From: Filimonas sp.
GTDB taxonomy: Bacteria; Bacteroidota; Bacteroidia; Chitinophagales; Chitinophagaceae
Length of the DNA stretch: 64,000 bases
Assembly (NCBI GenBank): GCA_017306865.1
Contig: JAFKHH010000014.1
Location: 372,001 to 436,000, forward strand
Direction of reading: 5' to 3'
Shown here: one piece after another, positions 63,388-64,000 of the stretch
How positions within the stretch are numbered: the first letter of the stretch is position 1
Layout: each line of letters starts with the position of its first letter
The notes under the pieces: model-generated
Database searches by the model: none
What the model was told of the DNA's origin: nothing
What the model saw: only the letters and a program-made list of their open reading frames with translations
Translations under genes and position numbers: made by a program

Positions 63388-64000
63388 ATGAGTCATAAAA
63401 AAGTAATTGTCAACCCACCTGCAACAGTTGCAAATGTTGTTTGTGGTTTTGATATACTGGGTTTTGCGCTGAATGAGCCCTGTGATGAATTACAATTGGA
63501 ACTTAGCGATGAAGCAGGTGTACAGATTGTAAACAATGATGAATACAATCTTCCACTAGACCCAGAAAAAAATGTAAGTGGCGCAGCGCTGCTGGCTTTA
63601 CTTGATGCAGCACCTGATGTAAAGGGCATTAAGCTTACCAGCAAAAAGATCATTAAACCGGGCAGTGGCATCGGATCCAGCGCAGCAAGCGCAGCCGGGG
63701 CTGTTGTTGGGGTAAATCATTTGCTAGATAACCGCTTTACCAAAGAAGAACTGGTACAGTTCGCTATGTTTGGTGAGAAGGTAGCAAGTGGTGTAAAACA
63801 CGCGGACAACATAGCTCCCTGCATCTATGGTGGGGTTACACTTATCCGTTCCATATTACCATTAGACATTATCAGCCTTGATGCACCTACACTTCATGTA
63901 ACGGTAGTGCATCCGCAAATAGAGGTGAAAACTGCCGATGCGAGACAAATACTGAAACAACAGGTATTACTAAAAGATGCGATCAAACAGTGGGGAAATA
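63388..64000 (+). CDS. thrB: Homoserine kinase, 3' truncated by window edge
   Basis: GHMP-family kinase phosphorylating homoserine. From the ATG at 63388 the frame stays open to the right edge (204 codons visible of about 305). It begins MSHKKVIVNPPATVANVVCGFDILGFAL, the ThrB N terminus (given in parts elsewhere), and has the GHMP ATP-binding motif PGSGIGSSAASAAGAV near residue 92 and GVKHADNIAPCIYGGVTL near 135. It follows thrA by 111 bp in the order thrL-thrA-thrB; thrC would be expected beyond the edge. Confidence 0.93.
   Translation, partial: MSHKKVIVNPPATVANVVCGFDILGFALNEPCDELQLELSDEAGVQIVNNDEYNLPLDPEKNVSGAALLALLDAAPDVKGIKLTSKKIIKPGSGIGSSAASAAGAVVGVNHLLDNRFTKEELVQFAMFGEKVASGVKHADNIAPCIYGGVTLIRSILPLDIISLDAPTLHVTVVHPQIEVKTADARQILKQQVLLKDAIKQWGN

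Overview
This 64 kb window is a chromosomal segment of a Bacteroidota bacterium, most likely family Chitinophagaceae. The evidence is the TAnnTTTG-type promoter boxes in front of many genes, weak ribosome-binding sites, lineage-typical families (DUF3667, DUF1572, DUF6159, giant TamB, RseP, GH3-like, WG-repeat and YD-like secreted proteins), and the gene order rpsU-xerC-hpf-tRNAs-tuf-secE-nusG-rpl. No prophage, insertion sequence, integron or CRISPR array is visible.

Layout. 1-8.7 kb: a MutS-like ATPase cut by the left edge, rseP, dxr, a GH3-like enzyme, rplU-rpmA, a 46-residue Lys/Ala/Pro repeat protein resembling a histone H1 tail, and a PolX-like protein whose polymerase aspartates are replaced. 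8.7-19.2 kb: a DUF3667 gene, mazG and a 1248-residue sensor kinase in one operon, then envelope proteins (YD-like, AsmA-like, a large lipoprotein). 19.3-27.9 kb: the translation block. Reading on the minus strand it is rpsU, xerC, hpf, a small lipoprotein, tRNA-Thr/Tyr/Gly/Thr, tuf, tRNA-Trp, secE, nusG, an inserted secreted protein, rplK, rplA, rplJ, rplL. It is cut into several transcription units by visible terminators and promoters, and rpoB/rpoC do not follow rplL.

28-42.4 kb: ribE, hscA, an RDD protein, tyrS, a secreted M14 peptidase, gamma-glutamyltransferase, an AraC regulator, a PEBP protein, a DUF1572 protein, a PLP-dependent enzyme and a DUF6159 membrane protein, separated by repeat-rich spacers. 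42.7-54.3 kb: tamB (without a clear start codon), pckA, two secreted or membrane unknowns, the tail-specific protease and a lipoprotein with a possible caspase-like His/Cys pair. 54.4-60.4 kb: a five-gene minus-strand cluster of three paralogous secreted proteins, a WG-repeat protein and a small membrane protein; I know no described system with this composition. 60.6-64 kb: a threonine operon consisting of a Thr/Ile-rich leader peptide, thrA, and thrB running off the right edge.

Many spacers carry short quasi-periodic words arranged as inverted repeats, plus several palindromic repeat families. The best candidates for something undescribed are the threonine leader peptide, the three-paralog/WG cluster, the caspase-like lipoprotein and the intergenic repeat vocabulary. 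All family calls rest on reading motifs by eye; no database search was possible.
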